Source: Photobacterium lutimaris (GTDB lineage Bacteria; Pseudomonadota; Gammaproteobacteria; Enterobacterales; Vibrionaceae). Taken from it: DNA of 64,000 nucleotides. The position numbers and the translations under genes are program-made. The stretch is taken from NCBI RefSeq assembly GCF_003025555.1, contig NZ_PYMH01000004.1, forward strand, positions 1 through 64,000, written 5' to 3'. This document shows, piece by piece, positions 27,602-35,911 of this stretch (the stretch's first letter is position 1; every line of letters starts with the position of its first letter). The notes below the pieces were generated by a model. It had not been told where the DNA came from. It ran no database searches and worked only from the letters and a program-made list of their open reading frames with translations.

Positions 27602-30600
27602 ATGATCCATACAATTTCTGATTCAAACCACTTGGTTTCAAATGGTTTACTTGACCTAGAATTTACAGAGCATAATGTTCTGAAGAATATTAAATCTGGC
27701 AATGTAATGTTAAACCTTTTTGAACCAAGTGAATTTGAAGGTGCATTATCAAATGTTTACATCCGAGTTAAGAGTGATGCAGGTATTTCATTTATGCCTC
27801 TTATGCACCTTAACCACAATATGCGAACTTTCCGTACTGAAGCAGGTCTAGTTGGTTGGGAAACGACAACAGAAACATTCCGTGCTGTTGTGGTTATTAG
27901 CCTGGATGCTAAGTCTGAAAAAGTATTCTTTACCACTCAGGTAGAGAACCTGCATGATGATGCCCTGAAATATGACCTTGTGTTTGGTCAAGATCTGGCC
28001 CTAGCAGATGAAGGTGGCGTAAAGAGCAATGAGTGTTATGTCAGCCAATACCTAGACCACCAAGTTTTTAATCTTGAGCAAGCCGGTTACGTGGTATGTT
28101 CACGCCAAAACCTACCGCAAAGTACGGGCAATCCATGTTCACAGATTGGCTCGCTGACAGATACCATTGTTGGCTACTCAACTGATGGCTACCAATTCTT
28201 CGGTAAAGACTACCGTTTTGAGCCAACACCAATGGTCCTTTCTCAGCCGTCACTGGCGAATGAAAAACTTCAGTTTGAAATGGGCTATGTGGCACTGCAA
28301 ACCGCCGATATCACACTGGCTCCAGCCCAGCGTGCTGAGTCTGTGTTCTATATTGCATTTGGTAACAACTTGCCGGGCTCGAATGTCACTGAAGCGACAG
28401 CGCTGGATGCAATTAAAGACGCTTACCTGTCGCCAGAAACGGCTGAAGTCTCTGAACAGGCGCTGCCTTCATTCTTCCTTAACGGTTACAACGTACTGGT
28501 TGGTGATGAGCTAACAGCTGAAGAAATTAAGACATTCTTTGGTGAAGAGCGTCGCTTTGCTGAAGAGCAAGATGGCAAGCTACTGTCATTCTTCTACGGC
28601 AAACAAAAAGGTGAAAGCCGCTACGTTACTCTGCCTGAGAAAGAGCGAGTACTGGAGCGTTCAACCGGCCACATGGTGTCTTCAGGTAACTGTCAGGACT
28701 TCCAGAACGCGGTAATGAGCTCAACACACGGTATGTATGGTGTATTCAACTCTCACGTTGTTATCGGCAATACATCATTCAACAAATTGCTGGGTGTTGA
28801 TCGTACTTCTCTGAACTTGTTCAAGCACAGTGGTCAGCGTATTTGGATCAAGGAGGGTGAAGACTTCCGTATTCTATCCATGCCTTCCGCTTACGAGACT
28901 GGCTTGAACTTCTCGCGCTGGGTGTACAAATACCAGCAAGGTTACATTGTCGTAAAGAGCTTCAGTGCCCAGGATTCATCGTCTATCCAGCTGGATATTG
29001 AAACCGTTAACCTGTCTGATGCGCTTGAAGTTATCGTGACCAACCAAATGGTGATGGGTAACAATGAAAACGATGCCACCGTAGTGGTTGAGCATCAAGA
29101 TGATTTCATAACGGTATCCGGTGACTTTGAATTGATGAACTCGGTTCACCCTGAGATCAAATATGCAATGCGTGCTGATACTTGTCTGGCTGAAGTGTCG
29201 CTGGTTAAAGCGGCAGACAGTGTTCGCTATGTGCTTTTCCAAGGCAAGGTACAGGGTAAGGCAAGCCTGACCGTATTGGGTTCGCTAACCGCTGAAGGGT
29301 TGAGCTCGCCGGTTGCGCTGGACTACGAAACTGAAGTCGAAAAATACCTAACATCGCAAAATGCGTTGATCAATAACTTCTACATTGATTTCGAGAACGA
29401 CAACTACAACGCACAAAAGCTGAACGACACGATGCAGTGGTTTACCCATAATGCATTGGTTCATTACAGTACGCCGCATGGCCTGGAGCAGTACTCTGGT
29501 GCCGCTTGGGGTACACGTGATGTGTCACAGGGCCCGTTTGAGTTCTTCATGTCGATGCAGCGTTATGACCGTGTAGTTGACTTGCTGACAACGATTTATA
29601 GCCACCAACACATCGAAACAGGTACGTGGCCGCAGTGGTTCATGTTCGACAAGTACGCCAAGATCCAACAGGAAGATTGCCATGGTGATATCGTTGTTTG
29701 GCCTTTGAAAGCCATTGCTGACTACATCACCGCAACGGGTGACCTGGATGTTCTGAACATCGAAGTACCATACACCAGCATTGAAGATGGCTTTGCGTTT
29801 ACCACCGAACAATACACGCTGTTTGCCCATGTTGAGCGTCAGGTTAAGCACATTATTGATAACCTGATCCCTGGTACTTCTCTATCGTGTTACGGCGATG
29901 GTGACTGGGATGATACCTTACAGCCTGCAAACCAAGCACTTCGTGAGAACATGGTCAGCGGCTGGACTATCCCGCTTACCCTGCAAGCACTGAAAACCAT
30001 GAGTACGGCTCTGGAAGGCAAACCTGATTACGCAGTTTTTGTTCATACAATCAATAAACTGGCAATTGAAATGGAAGAAGACTACAACAACCTGTTGATT
30101 AAAGACGGGGTGATTGCTGGTTTTATCCACTTGCCGAACAAAGACGTCGATCAGGTTGAATACCTACTTCATCCTTCAGATAAGAAAACGGGTATCAAAT
30201 ACCGCCTACTTCCAGCGTCACGTTCAATCATCTCGGAAACATTCGATAAAGAGATGGCTGACAAGCACATGGCAATCATAGAAGAGAACTTGGTTCACCC
30301 TGATGGTGTTCGCCTGATGGAAAAAATGGCGAAGTACCAAGGTGGTAAGCAGAGCTACTTTAAGCGTGCCGAGCTTGCTGCAAACCTAGGCCGTGAAGTA
30401 GGCCTACAGTACTGTCACGCACACATTCGCTTTATTGAAGCGCTGTGTAAGATGGGTAAGGCAGACGAAGTTGCACAGAACCTGTACAAGATTGTTCCTG
30501 TCGGTATTCAGGGTGCAGTGCCTAACGCAGAAGTTCGCCAGTCTAACGCCTATTTCTCAAGCTCTGACGGTAAGTTCAATGACCGCTACGAAGCGTACCG

Positions 30601-30985
30601 TGATTTCGACAAGCTGAAAAAAGGCGAAGTCACAGTGAAAGGTGGCTGGCGTATTTACTCAAGTGGCCCTGGTATCTACATCAACCAGGTGATCAGCAAT
30701 GTGCTGGGTATTCGCTTTGAGAACGACGCGTTGGTACTTGATCCGGTTATTGCTAAGCAGATGGGTAAAGTGACCTTGGACTTCACGCTTTATGGCAAGC
30801 CATGTACCTTGGTTATCAACCCTGAGCAGGGTACTTATACGCCGAAACGTGTTGAGCTAAATGGCCACGAGCTTGCGACCACGCTAACAGAGAATACTTA
30901 CCGTACCGGTGGTGCGCTTATCGAGAAGCAGGTTGTGACGGTTGGGCTACAAGAGACAGCAAACACATTGACTATCTGGCTGTAG
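27602..30985 (+). CDS. GH94-type glycan phosphorylase (possible beta-1,2-oligoglucan phosphorylase)
   Basis: A 1127-residue cytoplasmic protein with no signal peptide. The N-terminal half is beta-rich. The C-terminal half is an (alpha/alpha)6-type barrel with QQEDCHGDIVVWPLKAI and YGDGDWDDTLQP (residues 764-775), which match the GH94 active-site region around the catalytic Asp (here probably Asp771). A small beta-sandwich closes the protein. GH94 enzymes split beta-linked gluco-oligosaccharides with phosphate, releasing alpha-glucose-1-phosphate. The length of about 1100 residues and the company of a GH3 and a sugar ABC importer resemble 1,2-beta-oligoglucan phosphorylase rather than the 800-residue cellobiose phosphorylases. 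It starts 40 bp after the ATPase gene, and the linkage specificity is inference. Confidence 0.75.
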   Translation: MIHTISDSNHLVSNGLLDLEFTEHNVLKNIKSGNVMLNLFEPSEFEGALSNVYIRVKSDAGISFMPLMHLNHNMRTFRTEAGLVGWETTTETFRAVVVISLDAKSEKVFFTTQVENLHDDALKYDLVFGQDLALADEGGVKSNECYVSQYLDHQVFNLEQAGYVVCSRQNLPQSTGNPCSQIGSLTDTIVGYSTDGYQFFGKDYRFEPTPMVLSQPSLANEKLQFEMGYVALQTADITLAPAQRAESVFYIAFGNNLPGSNVTEATALDAIKDAYLSPETAEVSEQALPSFFLNGYNVLVGDELTAEEIKTFFGEERRFAEEQDGKLLSFFYGKQKGESRYVTLPEKERVLERSTGHMVSSGNCQDFQNAVMSSTHGMYGVFNSHVVIGNTSFNKLLGVDRTSLNLFKHSGQRIWIKEGEDFRILSMPSAYETGLNFSRWVYKYQQGYIVVKSFSAQDSSSIQLDIETVNLSDALEVIVTNQMVMGNNENDATVVVEHQDDFITVSGDFELMNSVHPEIKYAMRADTCLAEVSLVKAADSVRYVLFQGKVQGKASLTVLGSLTAEGLSSPVALDYETEVEKYLTSQNALINNFYIDFENDNYNAQKLNDTMQWFTHNALVHYSTPHGLEQYSGAAWGTRDVSQGPFEFFMSMQRYDRVVDLLTTIYSHQHIETGTWPQWFMFDKYAKIQQEDCHGDIVVWPLKAIADYITATGDLDVLNIEVPYTSIEDGFAFTTEQYTLFAHVERQVKHIIDNLIPGTSLSCYGDGDWDDTLQPANQALRENMVSGWTIPLTLQALKTMSTALEGKPDYAVFVHTINKLAIEMEEDYNNLLIKDGVIAGFIHLPNKDVDQVEYLLHPSDKKTGIKYRLLPASRSIISETFDKEMADKHMAIIEENLVHPDGVRLMEKMAKYQGGKQSYFKRAELAANLGREVGLQYCHAHIRFIEALCKMGKADEVAQNLYKIVPVGIQGAVPNAEVRQSNAYFSSSDGKFNDRYEAYRDFDKLKKGEVTVKGGWRIYSSGPGIYINQVISNVLGIRFENDALVLDPVIAKQMGKVTLDFTLYGKPCTLVINPEQGTYTPKRVELNGHELATTLTENTYRTGGALIEKQVVTVGLQETANTLTIWL

Positions 30986-30995
30986 TCATTGGGCC

Positions 30996-31020
30996 TGACA
31001 CCCCGGATACCGGGGTGTCA
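30996..31020 (+). terminator. Strong hairpin after the phosphorylase gene
   Basis: TGACACCCCGG (30996-31006) and CCGGGGTGTCA (31010-31020) form a perfect 11-bp stem. There is no T-run, so it may protect the mRNA 3' end or slow transcription rather than terminate intrinsically. Confidence 0.6.
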
Positions 31021-31074
31021 ACCAAATTGTCTGTTGTATTCTGTGTTATGCGTCAATGTTACTCTCCTTCGATT

Positions 31075-31091
31075 TGTAGAAACGTTTTACA
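31075..31091. promoter_or_regulatory. Operator-like site before the LacI-type gene
   Basis: TGTAGAAACGTTTTACA, a palindrome almost identical to the operator at 26398. It lies 106 bp before the regulator start and suggests autoregulation. Confidence 0.7.
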
Positions 31092-31196
31092 TGATCCGTT
31101 ATACTTCCAGTTAACTAGTTGCAAATACAAATTATCATTTTAGTAAGCAAGGCTGTGACTGTTTACGGTTTAAGTTAAAGGAATAAGGTTTAGTTA

Positions 31197-32183
31197 ATGA
31201 GACCTACAATCAAAGATGTCGCTAGAGAAGCGAAAGTGTCTATTTCTACCGTGTCGTATGCGATTAATAACAGTGATCGCATCAGCGAGAAAACTCGCAA
31301 TCACGTGTTAGAAGTGGCAAAAAAGCTGAACTATTCAGCAAACAGCAATGCTAAACGTCTAAGACAGAAAAATGTGGGTGCCATCGGTATCTTCTTCAAC
31401 TCTTGGTTTGGTCCTATCTACAGCGAGCTCGTTCAGGGTATTGAACGCAAAGTTCACGAAATGGGGTATGACTTAATTGCATGTAGCCTGTTTGGTGGTG
31501 CTGAATCGACAGCACACCGCTATCTCAAGGACCACATGATTGACGGTGCTATCATCCTAAGCAATGCCTTTGATGATGAGTTCCTAAGAACAGTAGCTTC
31601 AAGCGATTTACCTATTGTTGCTCTGGATCGTGAAGTTAAAGCTGAGCACATTTACAATATTTTGATCGATAACTTTGGCGGTGCATTTGGCGCAACGAAG
31701 CAGTTGATTTCGAACGGCTGTGAACAAGTACATTACTTTTGTGGCCCGAACGATTCATACGATAACCAGAAACGTTTAGAAGGCTACATTGCCGCTCTAG
31801 GCTTCTATAATGTCAAATTTGATAATAACCTGATTATTAAATCTGATTTTACTGAAGAAGATGCGTATTTAAAGATGAAGGAAATTATTGAGCAAGGTGA
31901 AGTGCCGAAAGCAATTTTTTCCGCAAATGACGAAATGGCTCTTGGAGTCATCAGAGCAGCCAATGAAAGTGGTATTAAAATTCCACAGCAATTAAAGCTT
32001 ATTGGTTTTGATAATATCAGAGAATCTGAAAGAGTGACCCCAGCATTGACTACTGTTACCCATCATAAGTATGAAATGGGTGTCAAAGCGGTTGAAGTAC
32101 TATTTAGTGCGATGAATCGTGAAAAAGAAATAGAGCAAGTAACAATTCTACCGACTCAAATTGTTGATCGAGAAACCGTGTAG
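31197..32183 (+). CDS. LacI-family transcriptional regulator
   Basis: A 328-residue DNA-binding regulator. The N-terminal helix-turn-helix (TIKDVAREAKVSISTVSYAINNS) and hinge helix region are followed by a periplasmic-binding-like sensor domain with FSANDEMALGVIRAA and LIGFDNI. These are standard LacI/GalR features. It would bind the AAACGTTT-cored palindromes near 26398 and 31075 and release or bind them in response to a sugar or sugar phosphate from the substrate. It sits between the phosphorylase and binding-protein genes, and the ribosome site is AAAGGAATAAGG. Confidence 0.95.
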   Translation: MRPTIKDVAREAKVSISTVSYAINNSDRISEKTRNHVLEVAKKLNYSANSNAKRLRQKNVGAIGIFFNSWFGPIYSELVQGIERKVHEMGYDLIACSLFGGAESTAHRYLKDHMIDGAIILSNAFDDEFLRTVASSDLPIVALDREVKAEHIYNILIDNFGGAFGATKQLISNGCEQVHYFCGPNDSYDNQKRLEGYIAALGFYNVKFDNNLIIKSDFTEEDAYLKMKEIIEQGEVPKAIFSANDEMALGVIRAANESGIKIPQQLKLIGFDNIRESERVTPALTTVTHHKYEMGVKAVEVLFSAMNREKEIEQVTILPTQIVDRETV

Positions 32184-32240
32184 TTTTTATATTTGTTTAT
32201 TCTTTCTTTCAGGTCAAAGAAACATATTTAATAATTTGTT

Positions 32241-32262
32241 TGCCATGAGTAAATTCATGGCA
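32241..32262. promoter_or_regulatory. Inverted repeat between lacI-type and binding-protein genes
   Basis: TGCCATGA and TCATGGCA form a perfect 8-bp inverted repeat with a 6-base loop. There is no T-run; it may be an operator or a leader hairpin for the binding-protein gene. Confidence 0.4.
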
Positions 32263-32317
32263 ACAGCCATGTTTTGTGATTTTGGGCGATATTATATAGC
32301 CTTATAAGGATAGCGAA

Positions 32318-33562
32318 ATGAAGTACAAGTGGCTTACAGTTCTCTTAGTTGCCATGGCAAGTTCTGTTTGTGCCAAAGAAAGAATAGAATTTATGGTGTC
32401 ATCGGGTGACCAGATGGCATTTGTTAATGAAGTCATTAAACCTGAATATGAAAAGCGTTATCCTGATGTTGAATTAATTTTAACCAATGACGGTAATTTA
32501 GAGACACGCATGGCAGCAGGTGATTATCCTAATGTTTATGCTGGGATCTTTGGTTATATGGTACCAAGATATGCCAAACTAGGTCGCTTGATGTATCTTG
32601 ATGATTTTGATGGTTTCGATGACATGACAGATCGTATCGAACCGCAATTCATGGAACAACATTTTGGCCGCCAGTATTACATCCCGTGGCACGCAACAAC
32701 TCAGATGATGATTTATAACAAAGATTTGTTTAGAGAGGCTGGAATAGACCCAGAACTTCCTCCTCAGACTTGGGATGAATTATTGTTTGCCGCTGAGAAA
32801 ATTAATAACTTACCTGCACGTTCAAATGGTAGCCGCGTACACGGTGTCGCACTATGGAATGATGCGTTGGCAAGTGGAGGCTGGTATTGGAACATGCTTT
32901 CGCCGATGTATTACAACTTCAACGATGGTGAGTACCAACTACTGAACCGCTACGGTACGCACCCAGTATTCGATAAAGAAGAAGCAGGCATGGTGCCATT
33001 CCTTGAAACCATGAAGCAGCTGCAGCAATTTGCCCCGCTAGCGATGGAGCAGAACTTTTTCTCTCGTACAATCGGTATTTGGCCTCAGTATGGCATAGCA
33101 TGGCGCGCTAACCTGCAAGATGCTGCAGGTAAGCCAATGGTTATTGGTGAGGATGTCGGCATTGCACCTATCCCGGTCAGAGAAAAGGGTGATACACACT
33201 ATTCAAACCTTGATGGTCGTGCATTGATGGTGTTCAAAAACACCCGTCATGTTGAACAGCGCAGCTGGCAGTTGATTGAACTGTTGATGGAAGATGATTT
33301 TAATCTCGAAGCGAACATGGCCCTGCAGAACTTACCAACACTAACGTCATTGCAGGATCACGAGTATTTTCAGACGCCCGATATCAAGCCGTTTGTTGAC
33401 CAACTGCAAAATGTTGTGATGAATGAATCAAATGCAGCAGTATCAGAAGTCTCCAGCATTATATTAAATTATTATTCGCAGTCGGTTGTTATGGATAGGC
33501 TATCGCCAGAAGAGGCAGTGAAAGCCGCAACGGAAGATGTTAAAAAGATAATGCGCCGTTAA
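32318..33562 (+). CDS. Sugar ABC transporter solute-binding protein
   Basis: A 414-residue extracellular binding protein of the MalE-like family 1. The signal peptide is residues 1-19 (ending SSVCA). The mature part begins KERIEFMVSSGD and contains the typical YNKDLFREAGIDPELPPQTWDEL segment. It captures the oligosaccharide in the periplasm and delivers it to the two permeases. The ribosome site is AAGGA. No lipobox is seen; the Cys at position 18 is not in a clear lipobox. It is the first gene of the binding protein/permease unit. Confidence 0.93.
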   Translation: MKYKWLTVLLVAMASSVCAKERIEFMVSSGDQMAFVNEVIKPEYEKRYPDVELILTNDGNLETRMAAGDYPNVYAGIFGYMVPRYAKLGRLMYLDDFDGFDDMTDRIEPQFMEQHFGRQYYIPWHATTQMMIYNKDLFREAGIDPELPPQTWDELLFAAEKINNLPARSNGSRVHGVALWNDALASGGWYWNMLSPMYYNFNDGEYQLLNRYGTHPVFDKEEAGMVPFLETMKQLQQFAPLAMEQNFFSRTIGIWPQYGIAWRANLQDAAGKPMVIGEDVGIAPIPVREKGDTHYSNLDGRALMVFKNTRHVEQRSWQLIELLMEDDFNLEANMALQNLPTLTSLQDHEYFQTPDIKPFVDQLQNVVMNESNAAVSEVSSIILNYYSQSVVMDRLSPEEAVKAATEDVKKIMRR

Positions 33563-33641
33563 CGGTTCCCTTTTATTGCGAATATCGGCTGCAGTGAACT
33601 GCAGCCTCCCAAAGATTTTAATTTTAGATGGAATAAAAGCC

Positions 33642-34517
33642 ATGAACATAAAACGTTACTGGGTGCCATACCTGTTTATGTTACCGTGGGTAGCATATTT
33701 CATAATATTTATGCTATACCCATTCTTTTTGTCATTACAAAATAGCTTTTTAGATATAAATATTCTTAACCCAGAAAATACTCGGTTCGTTGGCCTTGGT
33801 AATTGGATTAGCTCGGCAACAGATTTTAAATTTTGGAAATCAATTTTTAACGTTTTCTTTAACCAAATTATTTTCATTACGCTAAGTTTTATCTGCGCAA
33901 TGGGTGCAGCTCTGATGCTGAACGAAATTACGTTTTTATCAAGCCTGTTCCGAACGGTATTATTTATTCCTGTTGTGACCTCAATCACAGTGGCAATGAT
34001 TATCTTTGATTTCATTGCCGGTCCTTCTGGGCCCATCCAATCGTTAATGATGGACTGGAACCTGTTGGATTCGCCAATATTCTGGAAATTTGAAAAATGG
34101 CTGCCGATGCCGGTGATTGCGGTGTTCAGTGCCTGGAAGTGGTTTGGTGTTCAGATGATCATTTTCCTTGGTGGTATTGCCAGTATTAACCGTTCGCTAC
34201 TTGAAGCTGCTGATATCGATGGCGCTGGCTGGTGGCGGAAAATCACTAAGATCATCTTGCCATTAATCAAACCTCAGATTGTGTTTGTTATGACGATCAA
34301 CGTGATCAACGGTTTGCAGATGTTCACCGAAGTCTTTATGAATTTCGATTTGCAAGGCGGTCCTCATAATTCGGCATTGACCCCTGTACTTCACTTGTAC
34401 CAGACAGGTTTTGAGCAAATGAAGATGGGTGAAGCTTCAACCATTGGACTTCTGCTAGCGATTGTGATTTTCGTATTGACCATGCTTCAGTTGAAATTGA
34501 CTAAGGGTAAGGATTAA
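33642..34517 (+). CDS. Sugar ABC transporter permease 1 (MalF-like)
   Basis: A 291-residue inner-membrane permease with about six helices, starting with YLFMLPWVAYFIIFMLYPFF. The cytoplasmic EAA loop that contacts the ATPase is EAADIDGAGWWRKITKIILPLI. ATG 33642 gives the normal N terminus; an earlier in-frame start would add 22 residues with no supporting ribosome site. The stop is 2 bp before the next permease gene. Confidence 0.93.
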   Translation: MNIKRYWVPYLFMLPWVAYFIIFMLYPFFLSLQNSFLDINILNPENTRFVGLGNWISSATDFKFWKSIFNVFFNQIIFITLSFICAMGAALMLNEITFLSSLFRTVLFIPVVTSITVAMIIFDFIAGPSGPIQSLMMDWNLLDSPIFWKFEKWLPMPVIAVFSAWKWFGVQMIIFLGGIASINRSLLEAADIDGAGWWRKITKIILPLIKPQIVFVMTINVINGLQMFTEVFMNFDLQGGPHNSALTPVLHLYQTGFEQMKMGEASTIGLLLAIVIFVLTMLQLKLTKGKD

Positions 34518-34519
34518 CC

Positions 34520-35341
34520 ATGAATAATTCCAATAAAGGCAAGTTGCTTATTTATGTTGGCTTGGCGGCTGCCAGCTTAATCGTTCTTTATCCGTTTTTC
34601 TTTATGATCATCAACTCGTTTAAGTCGGGCTCTGAAATCATGCACTCACCGAACGCCTTGCCAACCTCATGGTCAGCCAAGGGGTATATCGAAGTTTTTG
34701 ATAGTGTGAATCTATGGCGTATTTTCTTTAATACAATCTTTGTCTCGGTATCAATCATGGTACTAAACTGCTTGTTGTCGGCGATGGTGGCTTTTGCTAT
34801 CGCTAAAACCAAGATGCCGGGCCGCCAAGTTTGGTTGCGCTTGATCCTGTCTTCAATGATGGTGCCAGCGATTTTGTTCACTATTCCGGTATACATGATG
34901 ATGTATGACTGGGGGTGGGTGAATACTTATCGGGTTCTGATCATTCCAGGTGCCATCAGTGCGTATAACATCTTCTTGCTGTACCAGTTTATGACTCAGG
35001 TCGATGAGGCTTATCTTGAGGCTGCCCGTATTGATGGTGCCAGCGAGATGCGGATTTTCTTCAAAGTGGTGCTGCCAATGATGCGTCCAGCGATGGCAAC
35101 CGTGGGGATCCTGACCTTTATGGGGGCATGGAACGATTTCATGGGGCCACTACTTTATATCCGTGACGATTCAATGCTGACGCTACAGCTGGCACTGTTT
35201 AAATTCCAGCAAGATATTCCAGCCGGTAATTTAGAGCAGGTATGGGCCATGACCACAATGATTGCAGTCCCTGTCGTCTTTGTATTCTTCTTTATGCAGA
35301 AGAACTTCATTAAGGCATTCACCGGGGTGGGAGTGAAGTAA
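34520..35341 (+). CDS. Sugar ABC transporter permease 2 (MalG-like)
   Basis: A 273-residue inner-membrane permease with six predicted helices and the MalG-type EAA loop EAARIDGASEMRIFFKVVLPMM. The N-terminal segment NSFKSGSEIM is also typical of the MalG branch. Its stop overlaps the start of the small protein gene by one base (TAATG), suggesting translational coupling. Confidence 0.94.
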   Translation: MNNSNKGKLLIYVGLAAASLIVLYPFFFMIINSFKSGSEIMHSPNALPTSWSAKGYIEVFDSVNLWRIFFNTIFVSVSIMVLNCLLSAMVAFAIAKTKMPGRQVWLRLILSSMMVPAILFTIPVYMMMYDWGWVNTYRVLIIPGAISAYNIFLLYQFMTQVDEAYLEAARIDGASEMRIFFKVVLPMMRPAMATVGILTFMGAWNDFMGPLLYIRDDSMLTLQLALFKFQQDIPAGNLEQVWAMTTMIAVPVVFVFFFMQKNFIKAFTGVGVK

Positions 35342-35820
35342 TGACCGTTTCACAGTTAAAAAAAATCGTACTGCTTCTTTCTGTTGTCTTAATTGCTTAT
35401 TGGGCTGCTTGGGGTAAGGCTTATTTCCTGTCGAAAAGCTATTTCGATTATGCGGTTGAGCAGGAAGCGGCTGAAAACTATGTTATCGCCTTGAAAGGGA
35501 TGAATAAGCTGGAGCTTCGCATTGATGAGGAATACCTCGGTGGTTATCAGCAAGTTATTGAGGCCTGGGAGCATGCACTCTTTGGTATTCGTCCTTCGTT
35601 CTACGAAGAGGCCTTGATCGCCCCTGCACGTTTGATCCCACTCATTGCAGATGAAGAACTACAGGCGTTCATCGATATTTATGTCCAGCTAGACAGCAAG
35701 TACGTGCCTGAAGTGGCCTATATGCAGCTTCAACGCGCAAGGTTAGTCGGCAATGAAGCACTTGCTGCTGAGATGGATGAGTTTCTAAAACAAGCATTCC
35801 CTGACTTTGATTTTAAATAA
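35341..35820 (+). CDS. Small membrane-anchored protein coupled to the ABC importer
   Basis: A 159-residue protein of unknown family. One N-terminal hydrophobic anchor (residues 6-22, LKKIVLLLSVVLIAYWAAW) precedes a soluble helical domain with repeats resembling TPR or SEL1-like helices (YFDYAVEQEAAENYVIAL, EVAYMQLQRARLVGNEALAAEM). Its start overlaps the stop of permease 2 (TAATG), so it is made with the importer. It could be an accessory subunit or scaffold. No homologue was recognised. Confidence 0.75.
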   Translation: MTVSQLKKIVLLLSVVLIAYWAAWGKAYFLSKSYFDYAVEQEAAENYVIALKGMNKLELRIDEEYLGGYQQVIEAWEHALFGIRPSFYEEALIAPARLIPLIADEELQAFIDIYVQLDSKYVPEVAYMQLQRARLVGNEALAAEMDEFLKQAFPDFDFK

Positions 35821-35836
35821 TCAATTTTACTCTTTT

Positions 35837-35861
35837 GCCGCCCAACTCGGGCGGCCTTTTT
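35837..35861 (+). terminator. Terminator after the importer unit
   Basis: GCCGCCC (35837-35843) pairs with GGGCGGC (35849-35855) around AACTC, then CTTTTT. The next gene starts 51 bp later, so read-through is possible. Confidence 0.8.
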
Positions 35862-35911
35862 AAATTATCTCTGTTGAGATGAATTAGCACTCATAGATTT
35901 CGGAGTATTGT

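Noticed and set aside
30996..31020. Intrinsic terminator after the phosphorylase gene
   Set aside because: The stem is perfect but no T-run follows, so it is recorded as a hairpin with uncertain function.
26444..35341. Maltose/maltodextrin uptake system
   Set aside because: The transporter is MalEFGK-like, but no GH13 amylase, maltodextrin phosphorylase (GT35) or MalT-type regulator is present; the neighbouring enzymes act on beta-linked or sulfated glycans.
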